Assembly (NCBI GenBank): GCA_964557975.1
Contig: CAZLCG010000009.1
Coordinates: forward strand, 1-56,351
DNA length: 56,351 bases
Direction of reading: 5' to 3'
DNA from: Fimenecus sp964557975
GTDB taxonomy: Bacteria; Bacillota; Clostridia; Oscillospirales; Acutalibacteraceae
Shown: positions 40,626 through 49,785 of the stretch, piece by piece
How positions within the stretch are numbered: position 1 is the stretch's first letter
Layout of the letters: every line of letters begins with the position of its first letter
Made by a program: the position numbers and the translations under genes
Notes under the pieces: model-generated
What the model saw: the letters and a program-made list of their open reading frames with translations, nothing else
Database searches by the model: none
Told to the model about the DNA's origin: nothing

Positions 40626-42375
40626 AATCACTCAACCTCTCGTTAAAGCTCTCTATTATCTCTTCGTCGCTTTCATCGTCAAAGCAGAGAATATTTGTAA
40701 TATAAGTAACGTCGTTTGTCGCGATGAACCTTTCTCCCAACTGCTGGTCTAAAGCCGGCGCAAGGACAACGGTTCCGCCCTCCTTTACAAATCCGAGCCT
40801 CAAAAGATTGCCGACAACCTGCCGTACATTACCGTAATACTTACAGCTTTCAAGCTCCTGCTGAGTTGAGGAGCTTCTGAACATTGTTATGTCGTAGGTA
40901 TAGGGATATATCAGCTTAACGCCGTCTATTGTTACCTCATCAATAAAGCCCGAAAATACGCAGACGCTGTTCGCCATGCCCGAAAACTTATTTTCACCGA
41001 CCCTTTCAAGATTTGAAAGCACATCAGCCTTTGACGCGACCGTAACATCAAACGAAATCTCGTAACCGTAGCTGTTGTCATTAAAGGCAAAGCTTTGCAA
41101 GGGATTTAATATACGGCATTTCCCCGCAAGAGGATAATACGGAAAATATCCCGCAAGATATGTAATATCGCTGTTGGACATAAAGCGGTTTGAATGACCC
41201 TTGTATTTAAAAACAAAAACGTCGTTATTTTCGGTATTTGTTACGCAAAAATAATTCCCGTCTCTTGAAAAAGCAAGCGCGTTTCCGTTCTTGTCCTCAA
41301 CAGAATTTAAATTAAAGCCGTTCCAAAGGGTAAAAAACAACTCCCCAGCTTTGCCGTTATCGATTTTCATTTCGACCTCCGCCGAAAGCTCCTTATCGAT
41401 TTCCAAATTCATTTTATAGGAAAGCACCTTAAAATCGGCGGGTAAGCTCTCATCGTTTCCGCAGTTAACCGCGTCGGCGAGGGTTGAGCTTTGAGGGTGG
41501 TCGTTATCAAGTATAAGCCGTGATTTGGGTACGCAGTATTCAAAAACAAGCAAGGCGCAGACGCCCGCGCAGGCAAATTTGAGCAAAATATTTTTTAAGG
41601 TGAATTTCCTTTTCTGAACATAAAGTATCAGCAAGAAGAGCGATATACATATTAAAATGCACGCTCTTATGTATTTATATTCGCCGACTGAGAACGCCGA
41701 CCAGAAAAAAGCCCTTCTGTTAAGCCCGTCGGGCAATATTGAAAACAGGTCTGAAATATTAAAGACCTTGTCGCCGAACGCTACGGCAAGCACAGAGAGT
41801 ATTCCCTCGACCCGTGATGAAAGAACGAGCAAAACCGTAACAAGCATCGCGATGTACGCGCCTACTCTTTTAAAAACAGCCGAAAACAGCGTACCTATAC
41901 ACACGGCGCAAAGCGGTACAAGAAGCTCATAAACAATGCAGAACTTCAATATGTAAAGCATGTATTCGGGCGAGGATATCTGAAAGTCGGACGATATTTT
42001 GGCAAAAGAAGCCATATTAAAAGCATAATGGAGCAAAAAGCTGACTGATACGAATACGGACAGCGCCGCAATATGTGAAAAATACAGCTTTATTTTTGCA
42101 TTGTTAAACCCTTGGAGGCTTTCGGATATGCCGCTTTTTCCTATGTCTCTGCACGCTTCATAGGAAACGAAAAGGAAGAAAATGAAAATGTAGACTAAAT
42201 AATTGCACGAATTTTCTATACCGAATATCAAGCCTTCAAACATCAGTGCGTCTTCATCCGCTTTAGCTATACAATAGTAAAACAGGATACAACCGACAGC
42301 CGCATAAAATATACAAAACAGAGTAATTAAAATCGGGTTTTTAAGTATTTTTTTAAAGGACACCGACAAACTCAT
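40618..42375 (-). CDS. ABC-2 permease fused to an M1-peptidase-like beta domain without catalytic part
   Basis: A 585-residue protein. The first 290 residues hold about seven membrane segments in an ABC-2 pattern. The last 290 form an extracytoplasmic beta-rich domain. There, VLSYKMNLEIDKELSAEVEMKID, LFFTLWNGFNLNSVED and FVFKYKGHSN follow the pattern of the N-terminal beta domain of M1 aminopeptidases, as in permease/aminopeptidase fusions. No HExxH zinc motif is present, so it should not be a peptidase and may sense or bind a ligand (inference). ATG 42375, with AAAGGAGG upstream, is preferred to an earlier in-frame start. It is the first gene of the three-gene ABC unit. Confidence 0.78.
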   Translation of the reverse strand: MSLSVSFKKILKNPILITLFCIFYAAVGCILFYYCIAKADEDALMFEGLIFGIENSCNYLVYIFIFFLFVSYEACRDIGKSGISESLQGFNNAKIKLYFSHIAALSVFVSVSFLLHYAFNMASFAKISSDFQISSPEYMLYILKFCIVYELLVPLCAVCIGTLFSAVFKRVGAYIAMLVTVLLVLSSRVEGILSVLAVAFGDKVFNISDLFSILPDGLNRRAFFWSAFSVGEYKYIRACILICISLFLLILYVQKRKFTLKNILLKFACAGVCALLVFEYCVPKSRLILDNDHPQSSTLADAVNCGNDESLPADFKVLSYKMNLEIDKELSAEVEMKIDNGKAGELFFTLWNGFNLNSVEDKNGNALAFSRDGNYFCVTNTENNDVFVFKYKGHSNRFMSNSDITYLAGYFPYYPLAGKCRILNPLQSFAFNDNSYGYEISFDVTVASKADVLSNLERVGENKFSGMANSVCVFSGFIDEVTIDGVKLIYPYTYDITMFRSSSTQQELESCKYYGNVRQVVGNLLRLGFVKEGGTVVLAPALDQQLGERFIATNDVTYITNILCFDDESDEEIIESFNERLSDYA

Positions 42376-42442
42376 AATTTGCCTCCTTTCCAATGATTAA
42401 ATTTAAGCAAAAACAACTAATACATAATTATTTATAAATAAT

Positions 42443-43055
42443 TCACGCAGTTTTATTTCTGACTTCTTTAATCTGTTGAACTAATTTCTCCTTCGAGCAA
42501 ATTGAACTTGCAGGGCTGTCATCGCCTTCGTAAGCTGACAGAGCTGTTTTGCCGTCAATATAATAAAAGGTTTTATCAAATAAAATATATTTCCCTTATG
42601 AACTCCCGAAGCCGCTTCTATTGAGCAAACGGCTTCTGTGCCGTCGTTCAATGGAGGATAAAACTGTGCAAAGTCCTTTGCAAAAGTAATAACAAAGGTG
42701 CCGTCACCGTCAGTTACAATATCAGTGCCAACTATGTCTGATACAAGTTTAACCTCATACTGACAAAACTCAACCTCCTCAGATATGCCGTACGCTTCAT
42801 CCTCGACAAGGACAGAATAATCGGGAAGCTGTTTAATGACCTTAATTTCAGCGATATTCGGAGCAATATCAACTCTTTGCTCAAAAGTAAATTCAGGAAA
42901 ATCCAATACACAGTCAGCGTCACTGACAATAGGATATTTTTCCCGTAAGCTGTTTTATCTCTCTGATTGTTAAATATAAACAAAGAACCGCAAATAACAA
43001 TAAGAGCAACGCACAAAATACATACTGCCCAAACAGCACTTCTCTTTTTTGTCAT
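42443..43055 (-). pseudogene. Secreted or membrane-anchored protein gene broken by two single-base frameshifts
   Basis: The gene starts at 43055 (MTKKRSAVWAVC, then a hydrophobic helix). The frame is lost at a run of five A residues (minus strand, about 42937-42941). One extra A would join it to KYPIVSDADCVLDFPEFTF. The second frame is coding-like until a GGG run (about 42592-42594). One extra G would join it to KYILFDKTFYYIDGKTALSAYEG and on to a stop at 42443. The restored product of about 200 residues is one membrane helix plus a soluble beta-like domain. Either the gene has decayed or both shifts are sequencing errors at short runs. Confidence 0.75.
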
Positions 43056-43466
43056 AACTTTCCGTCCCCGTATATTTATAAACGTATATACTTAAAATTT
43101 AACATATCCCATTGGAATCACCCCTTTCCGCATAATTTTACAATAAAAGCGATACCCGCCGATTGCAGGTACCGCTTTAATTATAAATATTAACACGCTT
43201 GATTTCCGAATTTACAATTCTTAGCTATGAGCCGCAATATAGCTGATTTGAACATAAATTTTACTGAAATTATTTAATTATTAACCTCTCCGACAATAAT
43301 ATACCATATTCGGGAAATTATTTCCATTGGCAAACCGCACAAAATGCTTATTGCGGCTTATTGCACAATCACGAAAAAAAGCAAGTGTAATTAAATAAAT
43401 TTAATTTTCCTGCGCTTTGTTATAAGGCGAGGGAGAGTCGAAGGTTTTACCGAAGGTTATATTATT
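43056..43466. other. Gene-free stretch with a hairpin and the left ispF-like repeat
   Basis: AT-rich sequence. A stem AAAGCGATACC / GGTACCGCTTT (43146-43178) is T-followed on the minus strand and probably terminates the regulator transcript. At 43395-43428 lies a copy of the ispF 3' end. Nothing else recognisable: no ORF with a ribosome site of useful length. Confidence 0.6.
43395..43428 (-). repeat. Left 34-bp direct repeat: orphan copy of the ispF 3' end
   Basis: Identical at 32 of 34 positions to 49790-49823, the end of ispF, in the same orientation. Read on the minus strand it still encodes LITKRRKIKFI and a stop, against LITKRKEIKFI in intact ispF. Similarity stops abruptly at the GCC preceding the repeat. 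It may be an att-like border of the 43.4-49.8 kb module. Confidence 0.8.
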
Positions 43467-44534
43467 TCAAGCCTTCGTTGAGCTTCCCGCAATCATTTTC
43501 GATTTAATAACGCTCAGCATAGGCGCGTCTTCACCGTTGAATTTGTTGATTAGCTTTTCAACGCAGACCCTGCCCATTTCTTCTTCGTTTTGCATAATAT
43601 GGGTATAGGCGGCAGGCAATAAAAGCTGATTTTCGCAGTCAAAGCAAATCATTTCATAGTCGGTCGGAAAAACCTTCCCGATATCTTTCATTGCCTTTTC
43701 GCAAAGCCGCGCGGCAAAGTATTCTGCGGCAATTACGGCTGTAATATCATTTTTTTGAACATGATTTTTGATTTTGGATATATCTTCGGCAATATCCGCT
43801 TCGTCCCGTGAGATAGGACTTTTTAAATCAATTATAAAATTGCTTTCCGACAAAGGCATACCGTGATTTATGTGCGCTTGCTGAAAGCCCTCGGCCCGTT
43901 CTGTCAGTGTGGATGTGCTTTTTGGATTTGCCGAAGCGAGAAGTATTTTTTTATGCCCGTTTTTAATCATACGTTCCGTCGCGTTCATACAGGCGAAAAA
44001 ATTGTCGGATGTTACGGACGGAATTTGAAGCCCTTTTGCATATCGGTCAACCGACACCAAAGGGAAATTATAAATGGACAATTCAATTAAATTCCTTGTA
44101 AAATTTCCGTGGCAGTTTTGGATGATAATTCCGCGCACACCGATTTCCGTCAGCTTGTTTAAAACAAGGCTTTCCGTTTCGTTATTATCAAAGCTCCTTT
44201 TTAGAATTACGCTGTAACCGTGCTTCCACGCGTTTTCTTCAACGCTTTTTACAAGCCGTTCTCCGAATGTATAATCAAAATCGCAAAGCACAAGCCCTAT
44301 CAGTTTACTTTTATTGCTGTTTTCGTTTCCGTTTGACAGCACCGTGCCTTTACCCGCAATTCTTGTTACCAGCCCCTCCTGAGCTAACTTGCCGTAAGCC
44401 TGCTTAACGGTTATTCTGCTTACGCCGAATTCCTCCTGAAGGCTTTTTTCCGTCGGCATAAGCTTGCCGTTATTAAATTCTCCGGAATTTATGCGTCTTT
44501 TCAATTCGGCATAAATTGTTTCGTACAAGTTCAT
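43467..44534 (-). CDS. GntR-family regulator with LacI-type sugar-sensing domain
   Basis: A 355-residue regulator of AraR-like architecture. Residues 1-70 are a GntR winged helix (YETIYAELKRRINSGEF, LMPTEKSLQEEFGVSRITVKQAYGKL). Residues about 75-355 are a periplasmic-binding-protein-like sensor of LacI type (IGLVLCDFDYTFGERLVKSVEE, SVTSDNFFACMNATERMI, DYEMICFDCENQLL). The transporter operon is divergent, with two identical palindromes in between. Its own -10 box overlaps one of them, so it represses itself and the operon until a sugar-type effector binds. The effector is unknown. Confidence 0.9.
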   Translation of the reverse strand: MNLYETIYAELKRRINSGEFNNGKLMPTEKSLQEEFGVSRITVKQAYGKLAQEGLVTRIAGKGTVLSNGNENSNKSKLIGLVLCDFDYTFGERLVKSVEENAWKHGYSVILKRSFDNNETESLVLNKLTEIGVRGIIIQNCHGNFTRNLIELSIYNFPLVSVDRYAKGLQIPSVTSDNFFACMNATERMIKNGHKKILLASANPKSTSTLTERAEGFQQAHINHGMPLSESNFIIDLKSPISRDEADIAEDISKIKNHVQKNDITAVIAAEYFAARLCEKAMKDIGKVFPTDYEMICFDCENQLLLPAAYTHIMQNEEEMGRVCVEKLINKFNGEDAPMLSVIKSKMIAGSSTKA

Positions 44535-44548
44535 TATATCACCTTATA

Positions 44549-44679
44549 AAATGATATATCATTTAAGAGAAATTGTCAACAAAAAACACAGGCTATTTTT
44601 GTTGTTTATGTTAATTGATAAAATCTTTCTGAAATGCTATTCTTAACATAGAAGCGTCGGCAAAAATGATATATCATTT
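44549..44679. promoter_or_regulatory. Divergent promoters with two identical 16-bp operators
   Basis: AAATGATATATCATTT occurs at 44549-44564 and 44664-44679 (centres 115 bp apart), each a perfect palindrome. Minus promoter: TTGACA (44574-44579), 17 bp, TATCAT (44551-44556), with the first operator covering the -10. Plus promoter: TTGATA (44615-44620), 17 bp, TATTCT (44638-44643), with the second operator downstream of the start site. The spacing would allow a DNA loop. Confidence 0.85.
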
Positions 44680-44798
44680 ACAGGCATTATCACCGTTAAA
44701 CGCCGGAAGCTATCTTGACAGCGGAAAAGGATAAAGCCGAGCGCTTTACCTATAATAAGAATTTGTAAAAACAAAATAAAACACAGAGGTGAACAGTT

Positions 44799-46268
44799 AT
44801 GTCGGAACACGTTTTGGCAGGGAATGACAAAAAATATTTAAGTAAAAAGGAGTTTATTCTGTATCTTGTTGCGGTGTTCTTTTACACCATGATGACAGGC
44901 GCGGTAGGGTCGTACAGAAGCGATTATTTAATAAATGTTTTATCATTGCCGAACAGCGAGGTTTCGCTGTTTAACACTTTAACATCAATCATCCCGTTTA
45001 TACTCAACTTCTTTATCGCTATGTATATTGATACAAGAAAAACAGGCAAGGGCGGTAAATTCAGACCGCTCGCGCTTCTTGTTGCGGTTCCGACGGGAAT
45101 ATTCCTTGTTCTTTCCTTTATAGCGCCTAAAGGCATTACAGGCACGCTTCTTATGATTTATCTTGTAACCGTTGCGGTTGCGTGGTCTGTATGCACCAAC
45201 TTCGGCGACTGTGTTAACAAGGTCGCCATTGTAGTGACGCCGAATTTAAAAGAGCGCGATACCGTTATGTCCTTCAGAGGGATCGTTTCGGCAGTCGGCA
45301 ACTCCGCTCCGCTTGTTGTTGAGCTTGTGCTTGCGTTTGTTGTTAAGGATAAAGGGCTTCGCTATATCGGCGTTGCTTCGCTGTGCGGCGTATGCGGAGT
45401 AGCTACAATGCTTCTCGGGATGAAAACCGTCCGCGAAAGAATTACATACAGCAACGAAAGAAAAAATCCGATTGCGGGCTACGGCGACGTCCTTGCCAAT
45501 AAATACGCCTGGGTAATTATAGTCTCCGAATTTCTTAAGAGCTTCAGAGGCATTGCCACATATATGGGCATTTTCCTTGCCGAAGCGCTTTTAGGTCCGG
45601 GTAAATTCCTGCTTTTCGGTTTGCCTACGGGTATCGGAACGGCGGTAGGTATGCTCATAATCAATTTCCTTTTAAAGAAATTTAATTCAAAACAGCTTTA
45701 TATTGCGAGCGGTGTTTATTCCGTTATTGCAAACTGCGTTGCTTTTACGGTAGGTTATATATATTTCAAAAATCCGAGCAGTGTGCTTCAGATTTTATTT
45801 ATCGCAACACTGTTCCTTATAGGGCTTCAGTTCGGCGCGTCAAATCTTCTGCCGACTATGTTCCAAGCGGATGTACTTGAGGATATTGAGCTTAAAACAG
45901 GCAAGCGCCTTGACGCTTCACTGCCGTTTGTTATCGGTATCGGCACAATGATTTCGGGTACAATAGCGTCAGCATTAGCTCCGATCGTTTTGTACGGGGA
46001 CGGTTCGATTATTCAGTATGTTCAGGCTACGGACGCCGTTCCCAATCCCGAGCAGAGCCTCCACACAAAAATAATGCTTCTTTTCTTCTACACGATCGTT
46101 CACGGTATCATGATGTTCCTTGCGGGCGTTCCGTTCTTCTTCTATAAGCTGACGGGAAAAACAAAAGAGGATGTTCACAACGCCGTCCTTGCTCAGCGTG
46201 AAAAGCTTGCGGCATGTCAGGCTCAAAACGAAAGTAAAGCTGCCGAGAATACGGAAAAAGCGGAATAA
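44799..46268 (+). CDS. GPH-family (MFS) glycoside:cation symporter
   Basis: A 489-residue inner-membrane transporter with about twelve helices. The GPH features are a KKEFILYLVAVFFYTMMTGAVGSYRSDYLI start, MYIDTRKTGKGGKFRP in the loop 2/3 region, and DVLEDIELKTGKRLDASLPF in the second half. The C-terminal tail is charged and cytoplasmic. Such symporters take up glycosides with Na+ or H+. It is the first gene of the GntR/LacI-controlled operon, with GAGGTGAA before the ATG. The sugar is unknown. The gene is preceded by about 120 bases of leader after the second operator. Confidence 0.88.
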   Translation: MSEHVLAGNDKKYLSKKEFILYLVAVFFYTMMTGAVGSYRSDYLINVLSLPNSEVSLFNTLTSIIPFILNFFIAMYIDTRKTGKGGKFRPLALLVAVPTGIFLVLSFIAPKGITGTLLMIYLVTVAVAWSVCTNFGDCVNKVAIVVTPNLKERDTVMSFRGIVSAVGNSAPLVVELVLAFVVKDKGLRYIGVASLCGVCGVATMLLGMKTVRERITYSNERKNPIAGYGDVLANKYAWVIIVSEFLKSFRGIATYMGIFLAEALLGPGKFLLFGLPTGIGTAVGMLIINFLLKKFNSKQLYIASGVYSVIANCVAFTVGYIYFKNPSSVLQILFIATLFLIGLQFGASNLLPTMFQADVLEDIELKTGKRLDASLPFVIGIGTMISGTIASALAPIVLYGDGSIIQYVQATDAVPNPEQSLHTKIMLLFFYTIVHGIMMFLAGVPFFFYKLTGKTKEDVHNAVLAQREKLAACQAQNESKAAENTEKAE

Positions 46269-46284
46269 TTTTAGGTTATAAGAG

Positions 46285-47646
46285 ATGAAAAATTTAAAAT
46301 TTTACTTAATTACAGACCCGCATTTTTTTAAAAATTCCTTGGGCGCAAGAGGTAAAGAATACGATGAATTTATGCGCTTTGAACAAAAATGCTTTGCGGA
46401 AACGGAAAATATAAACCGCTCTGTTTTCGATTGGCTGAAAAAAGCGGATGAGGCTGATATTGTTCTGATAGCAGGAGATTTGTCGTTTAACGGAGAAAAG
46501 GAAAGCCATCTCGAATTTATAAAGCTTTTAACCGAGCTTAAGCAGTCGGGTAAAAGGGTATATGTTGTCACTGCCGACCACGACTTTAAAAAAGAGGGCG
46601 ACGGCTGCTTCGCCTTCGATGAAAGCGGCAGGCTTTCCCCCGAAAGCACAAGACGCGAAGAGCTTTATGATTTGTATTATGAATTCGGCTTTAAGGACGC
46701 AATTTCGGTTGACAGGCAACATTTGTCTTATGTTGCTCAGCTTTGCGACGGCGTAAGGCTGCTGGCTCTTAATAACGACGGTGCGGACGACGGGCAGAGA
46801 AGATTTGACGAAGAACACGTTAAGTGGATAAAGGAGCAGACAAAAAAAGCCCGTGAGGACGGGCAGATTATGTTCGCTATGAACCATTATCCGTTATTGC
46901 CGGGTCAGCCTATCTTTTCAATTGTTCCGTCCGCCGTTCAGAAGGAAAGCGACGCCGTTACAACAATGCTTGCCGACGAGGGCGTGCATCTTGCTTTCAC
47001 GGGGCATATGCATAACCACAGCATCAATGAAAAGATAACGGAAAAGGGCAACAGATTTTATGACGTCTGCACAGGCTCAATAATTGCCGACCCCGCCTTT
47101 ATCCGCCACGTTACCATCACCGAGGATAATAAGGCGATAATAAAAAGCATTGAAACCCCGAGCTTTGACTGGGATACCGGCGGAAGGGACTGCAAAAAAT
47201 ATCTGTCGGATATGTTTGACTCTATGATACTTAATATGCTTGAGGATATGCGGACAAATCCTGCAAGGATACTGTCAAGATTCGGCGCTGACGGCAAAAA
47301 GGGAATATATCCTCTTATAAAGTCGGCAGGCAGAATTATAAATAAAATTACAGTAGGCGGTTTTTGCAGACTGCTATGTATAAAATGCGACAAATCAATT
47401 AAGCCTATACTTTTGAAGGATTATGTCTGTGAGCTTGTAAGAGGGGTTTTTGAAGGAAACCAGACCTTTAAGGAGGGCACGCCCAAGGGCGATGTATTTA
47501 TCGAATTTTTAAACCGACTTAATCCGATTTTCAAAAAAGTAAGCCTGAAAACCGTCGACGGCAAAAAAGCAGATTTGTTCGACATTCTCAAGAACTCTGC
47601 CGGAAATTACGGAACAGATGATTACAACGCGGTGCTTGATTTATGA
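46285..47646 (+). CDS. Calcineurin-like metallophosphoesterase with C-terminal extension
   Basis: A 453-residue phosphoesterase. The two-metal site is visible: D11-x-H13 in ITDPHFF, GDLSFNG, TADHDF in place of the usual GNHD/E, MNHYPLLPG and GHMHNHS. The core ends near residue 275. The last 175 residues form a mostly helical extension not seen in small phosphodiesterases. No signal peptide, so it acts inside the cell. It overlaps the glycosidase gene by ATGA and follows the transporter by 16 bases, so it should act on the imported compound or a breakdown product, possibly a phosphodiester- or phosphate-bearing glycoside (inference). A cyclic-nucleotide-type activity cannot be ruled out. Confidence 0.85.
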   Translation: MKNLKFYLITDPHFFKNSLGARGKEYDEFMRFEQKCFAETENINRSVFDWLKKADEADIVLIAGDLSFNGEKESHLEFIKLLTELKQSGKRVYVVTADHDFKKEGDGCFAFDESGRLSPESTRREELYDLYYEFGFKDAISVDRQHLSYVAQLCDGVRLLALNNDGADDGQRRFDEEHVKWIKEQTKKAREDGQIMFAMNHYPLLPGQPIFSIVPSAVQKESDAVTTMLADEGVHLAFTGHMHNHSINEKITEKGNRFYDVCTGSIIADPAFIRHVTITEDNKAIIKSIETPSFDWDTGGRDCKKYLSDMFDSMILNMLEDMRTNPARILSRFGADGKKGIYPLIKSAGRIINKITVGGFCRLLCIKCDKSIKPILLKDYVCELVRGVFEGNQTFKEGTPKGDVFIEFLNRLNPIFKKVSLKTVDGKKADLFDILKNSAGNYGTDDYNAVLDL

Positions 47647-49604
47647 AATTAAAATATGAAAAAACGCCTGCTTTTCCAAATTGGGCAGAGGTTAACCCCG
47701 ACCTTGTAAATAAGCGGAGATATTATCCTTATAAAGACGGAATCAGAGCTTGTTTCAATGACGGTGATATAAGACCCCATTCCAACCATATTGAAATGTC
47801 GGGCTTTTTCTGCTCGGCTGTAATAAGTTACAGGGTCTTAGAAAACAGGAATTTTGAAATTTACCGTTTTACGGTATTTCCTTCGCTCAGGGTAAATCCC
47901 AACGACACTCACGGTTCTCTTTGCAGAGCCTTTGAAGGTATTGAATTTTCAAAGGATAATATAAGCGAAAAAATCGAAACTGTTGAATTTAACGGAATAC
48001 TTAGATTTAATTCTATACTTGAGGGTATAAAAATACGCCGTGATATTTTTCCTTCAACAAACAGCAAGGCTTTAATTGAGGATATAACCGTTGAGTGCGA
48101 CAGAGACGTTCGGCTTAATGTGAAAAAAGCTTGTGAAAAGCATACCGTTAAAGCTGTTTACACTCCGTATGACTTTGATATTGAGCTTACGTCAAATACC
48201 TACATAAACGGGGATTTAATAAAAAAAGACGGCGCAATAAATTTGCCGGCAGGCAAAAGTCATATATACACGGTTTATTCGGCTGAGAATTTATCTTTTT
48301 GTCAAATCACCGATGAAAAGAGTAAACGGCTGTCATTTATAAACGAAAATAAACACAGATTGAAAATAACCACCCCTGACGGGGATATAAACCGTGAAAT
48401 TCAGTTTGCAAAATTAAGAGCAAGCGAAAGTATTTTCAAAACAAAGAGCGGTTTGATGCATTCGCCGGGCGGCGGGAATTATTATGCTGCTTTATGGACA
48501 AACGATGAGTGCGAATATGCAAACCCCATGTTTGCATATCTCGGATATGATAAGGCAAACGAACAAAGCATTAACTGCTATGAGCTTTTTTCAAGGTTGG
48601 TTTCAACGGACAAGGCAGTTTACTCCAGCATTTGCGCCGAGGGCGGCGGTTTTTGGCACGGCGCAGGCGATAGGGGCGATACCTCTATGTTCGTTTACGG
48701 CTTTGCAAGGTGGCTTCTTACCGTAGGCGACAAAGCTCTTGCAGAAAAATACCTGCCTGCGCTTGAAGCAGCGTGTAAATATATTAAAAGTAAAATAAAT
48801 TCCGATAACGTTGTTGAAAGCGACAGCGATGAGCTTGAAAACCGATTTGAAAGCGGAAAGGCTAACCTTTCAACATCGGTAATTTCTTATGACGCTTTTA
48901 TTTCAATGTCATATCTCGAAAAGGAATTTAATTCATCCGAAAAGCAGTTAAAGTATAAAGCGCTTGCCGACAGAATAAGACAGGGTATTGAAAATTATTT
49001 CGGCGCTTGTGTTGAAGGATACAATACATACCGTTATTGTCTTGAAGAAAATAATTTAAGAAGCTGGATTTCTCTTCCGTTAACAGTCGGTATCAATGAC
49101 AGGCTTGAAGATACCGCTTTGGCTTTGAAATCGGACAAATTAAAAAAGCCGTGCGGTTTGCTTACAAAAAGCGGAGAAACGACATATTGGGACAGAAGTC
49201 TTCTTTATGCGCTCAGAGGATTGTTCTATGCAGGGAAAGCGGATGATGCGCTCGGCATGCTCCATGAGTATACTTTAAGCAGGTTATACGGCGAACATTC
49301 TCCATATCCTATTGAAGCGTTTCCCGAAGGCAACGGCGCGCATCTGTCGGCAGAGAGCGCTTTATATGTACGCATTTTTACGGAGGGCATTCTCGGCTTC
49401 AGACCAACGGGCTTTGATTCCTTTGAGCTTAAGCCGTCATTGCCTTCAAAATGGGATTTTTTAAGGACGGAAAATTTTGTTTATAACGGCAGAATGTTTA
49501 ACATAGAACTGAAACGTCAAAAAGAGAAAATAAGAGTAATTATAGGCGGCGCGGATTTTGACGACGCTGTTGAAAACAATGGGTTAATTGCCGTTAAAAT
49601 ATGA
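47643..49604 (+). CDS. Six-hairpin glycosidase-like protein, substrate unknown
   Basis: A 653-residue protein without a signal peptide. An N-terminal beta-rich domain (1-250) precedes an (alpha/alpha)6 toroid (about 260-590) and a short beta tail. In the toroid, GGGNYYAALWTNDECEY, CAEGGGFWHGAGDRGDTSMFVYGFARWLL, GETTYWDRSLLYALRG and PYPIEAFPEGNGAHLSAESALY carry acidic residues suitable for catalysis. The overall pattern is that of the six-hairpin glycosidase superfamily (related to GH78, GH63, GH95-type enzymes), but I cannot place it in a numbered family. It is the last gene of the operon and overlaps the phosphoesterase by four bases. Confidence 0.75.
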   Translation: MKLKYEKTPAFPNWAEVNPDLVNKRRYYPYKDGIRACFNDGDIRPHSNHIEMSGFFCSAVISYRVLENRNFEIYRFTVFPSLRVNPNDTHGSLCRAFEGIEFSKDNISEKIETVEFNGILRFNSILEGIKIRRDIFPSTNSKALIEDITVECDRDVRLNVKKACEKHTVKAVYTPYDFDIELTSNTYINGDLIKKDGAINLPAGKSHIYTVYSAENLSFCQITDEKSKRLSFINENKHRLKITTPDGDINREIQFAKLRASESIFKTKSGLMHSPGGGNYYAALWTNDECEYANPMFAYLGYDKANEQSINCYELFSRLVSTDKAVYSSICAEGGGFWHGAGDRGDTSMFVYGFARWLLTVGDKALAEKYLPALEAACKYIKSKINSDNVVESDSDELENRFESGKANLSTSVISYDAFISMSYLEKEFNSSEKQLKYKALADRIRQGIENYFGACVEGYNTYRYCLEENNLRSWISLPLTVGINDRLEDTALALKSDKLKKPCGLLTKSGETTYWDRSLLYALRGLFYAGKADDALGMLHEYTLSRLYGEHSPYPIEAFPEGNGAHLSAESALYVRIFTEGILGFRPTGFDSFELKPSLPSKWDFLRTENFVYNGRMFNIELKRQKEKIRVIIGGADFDDAVENNGLIAVKI

Positions 49605-49688
49605 ATATCAGCATAAATGTTTTATGAGCGGGATTATGCGCGGAGATAACACTTTTTTTCGAAAAAGCGTTACATCAGATTCTAAAAG

Positions 49689-49719
49689 TTTCGGCGGGAG
49701 ATCATAACTCCCGCCGAAA
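49689..49719. terminator. Strong hairpin between the glycosidase gene and ispF
   Basis: Perfect twelve-base arms TTTCGGCGGGAG / CTCCCGCCGAAA with a seven-base loop, usable from both converging sides; the T tail is short. Confidence 0.75.
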
Positions 49720-49732
49720 ATCCGAATTAAAA

Positions 49733-49763
49733 CTTGCCGCCCGAGAGTGTGACCGAGCCGCCG
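49733..49763. repeat. Dispersed GC-rich repeat, copy 2
   Basis: Contains TGACCGAGCCGCCG, as at 481-494, preceded by CCGAGAG. It lies just inside the right border of the ispF-flanked module. Confidence 0.45.
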
Positions 49764-49785
49764 AACGGAACAAACAACGCGCGGG

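Noticed and set aside
43105..43125. A six-codon minus-strand ORF (MGYVKF) after AAGGGGTG, upstream of the broken secreted-protein gene
   Set aside because: Too short to separate from chance, and it has no terminator-like or stalling structure next to it.
44712..44759. TTGACA at about 44714 and TATAAT at about 44752 as a second promoter of the symporter operon
   Set aside because: The spacing of about 30 bp is far outside the sigma-A range.
26468..49719. Similar hairpins CGGCGGGA/TCCCGCCG at 26468 and 49689 as a repeat family
   Set aside because: The similarity is limited to the stem core and both work as ordinary terminators; convergent GC-rich stems explain it.
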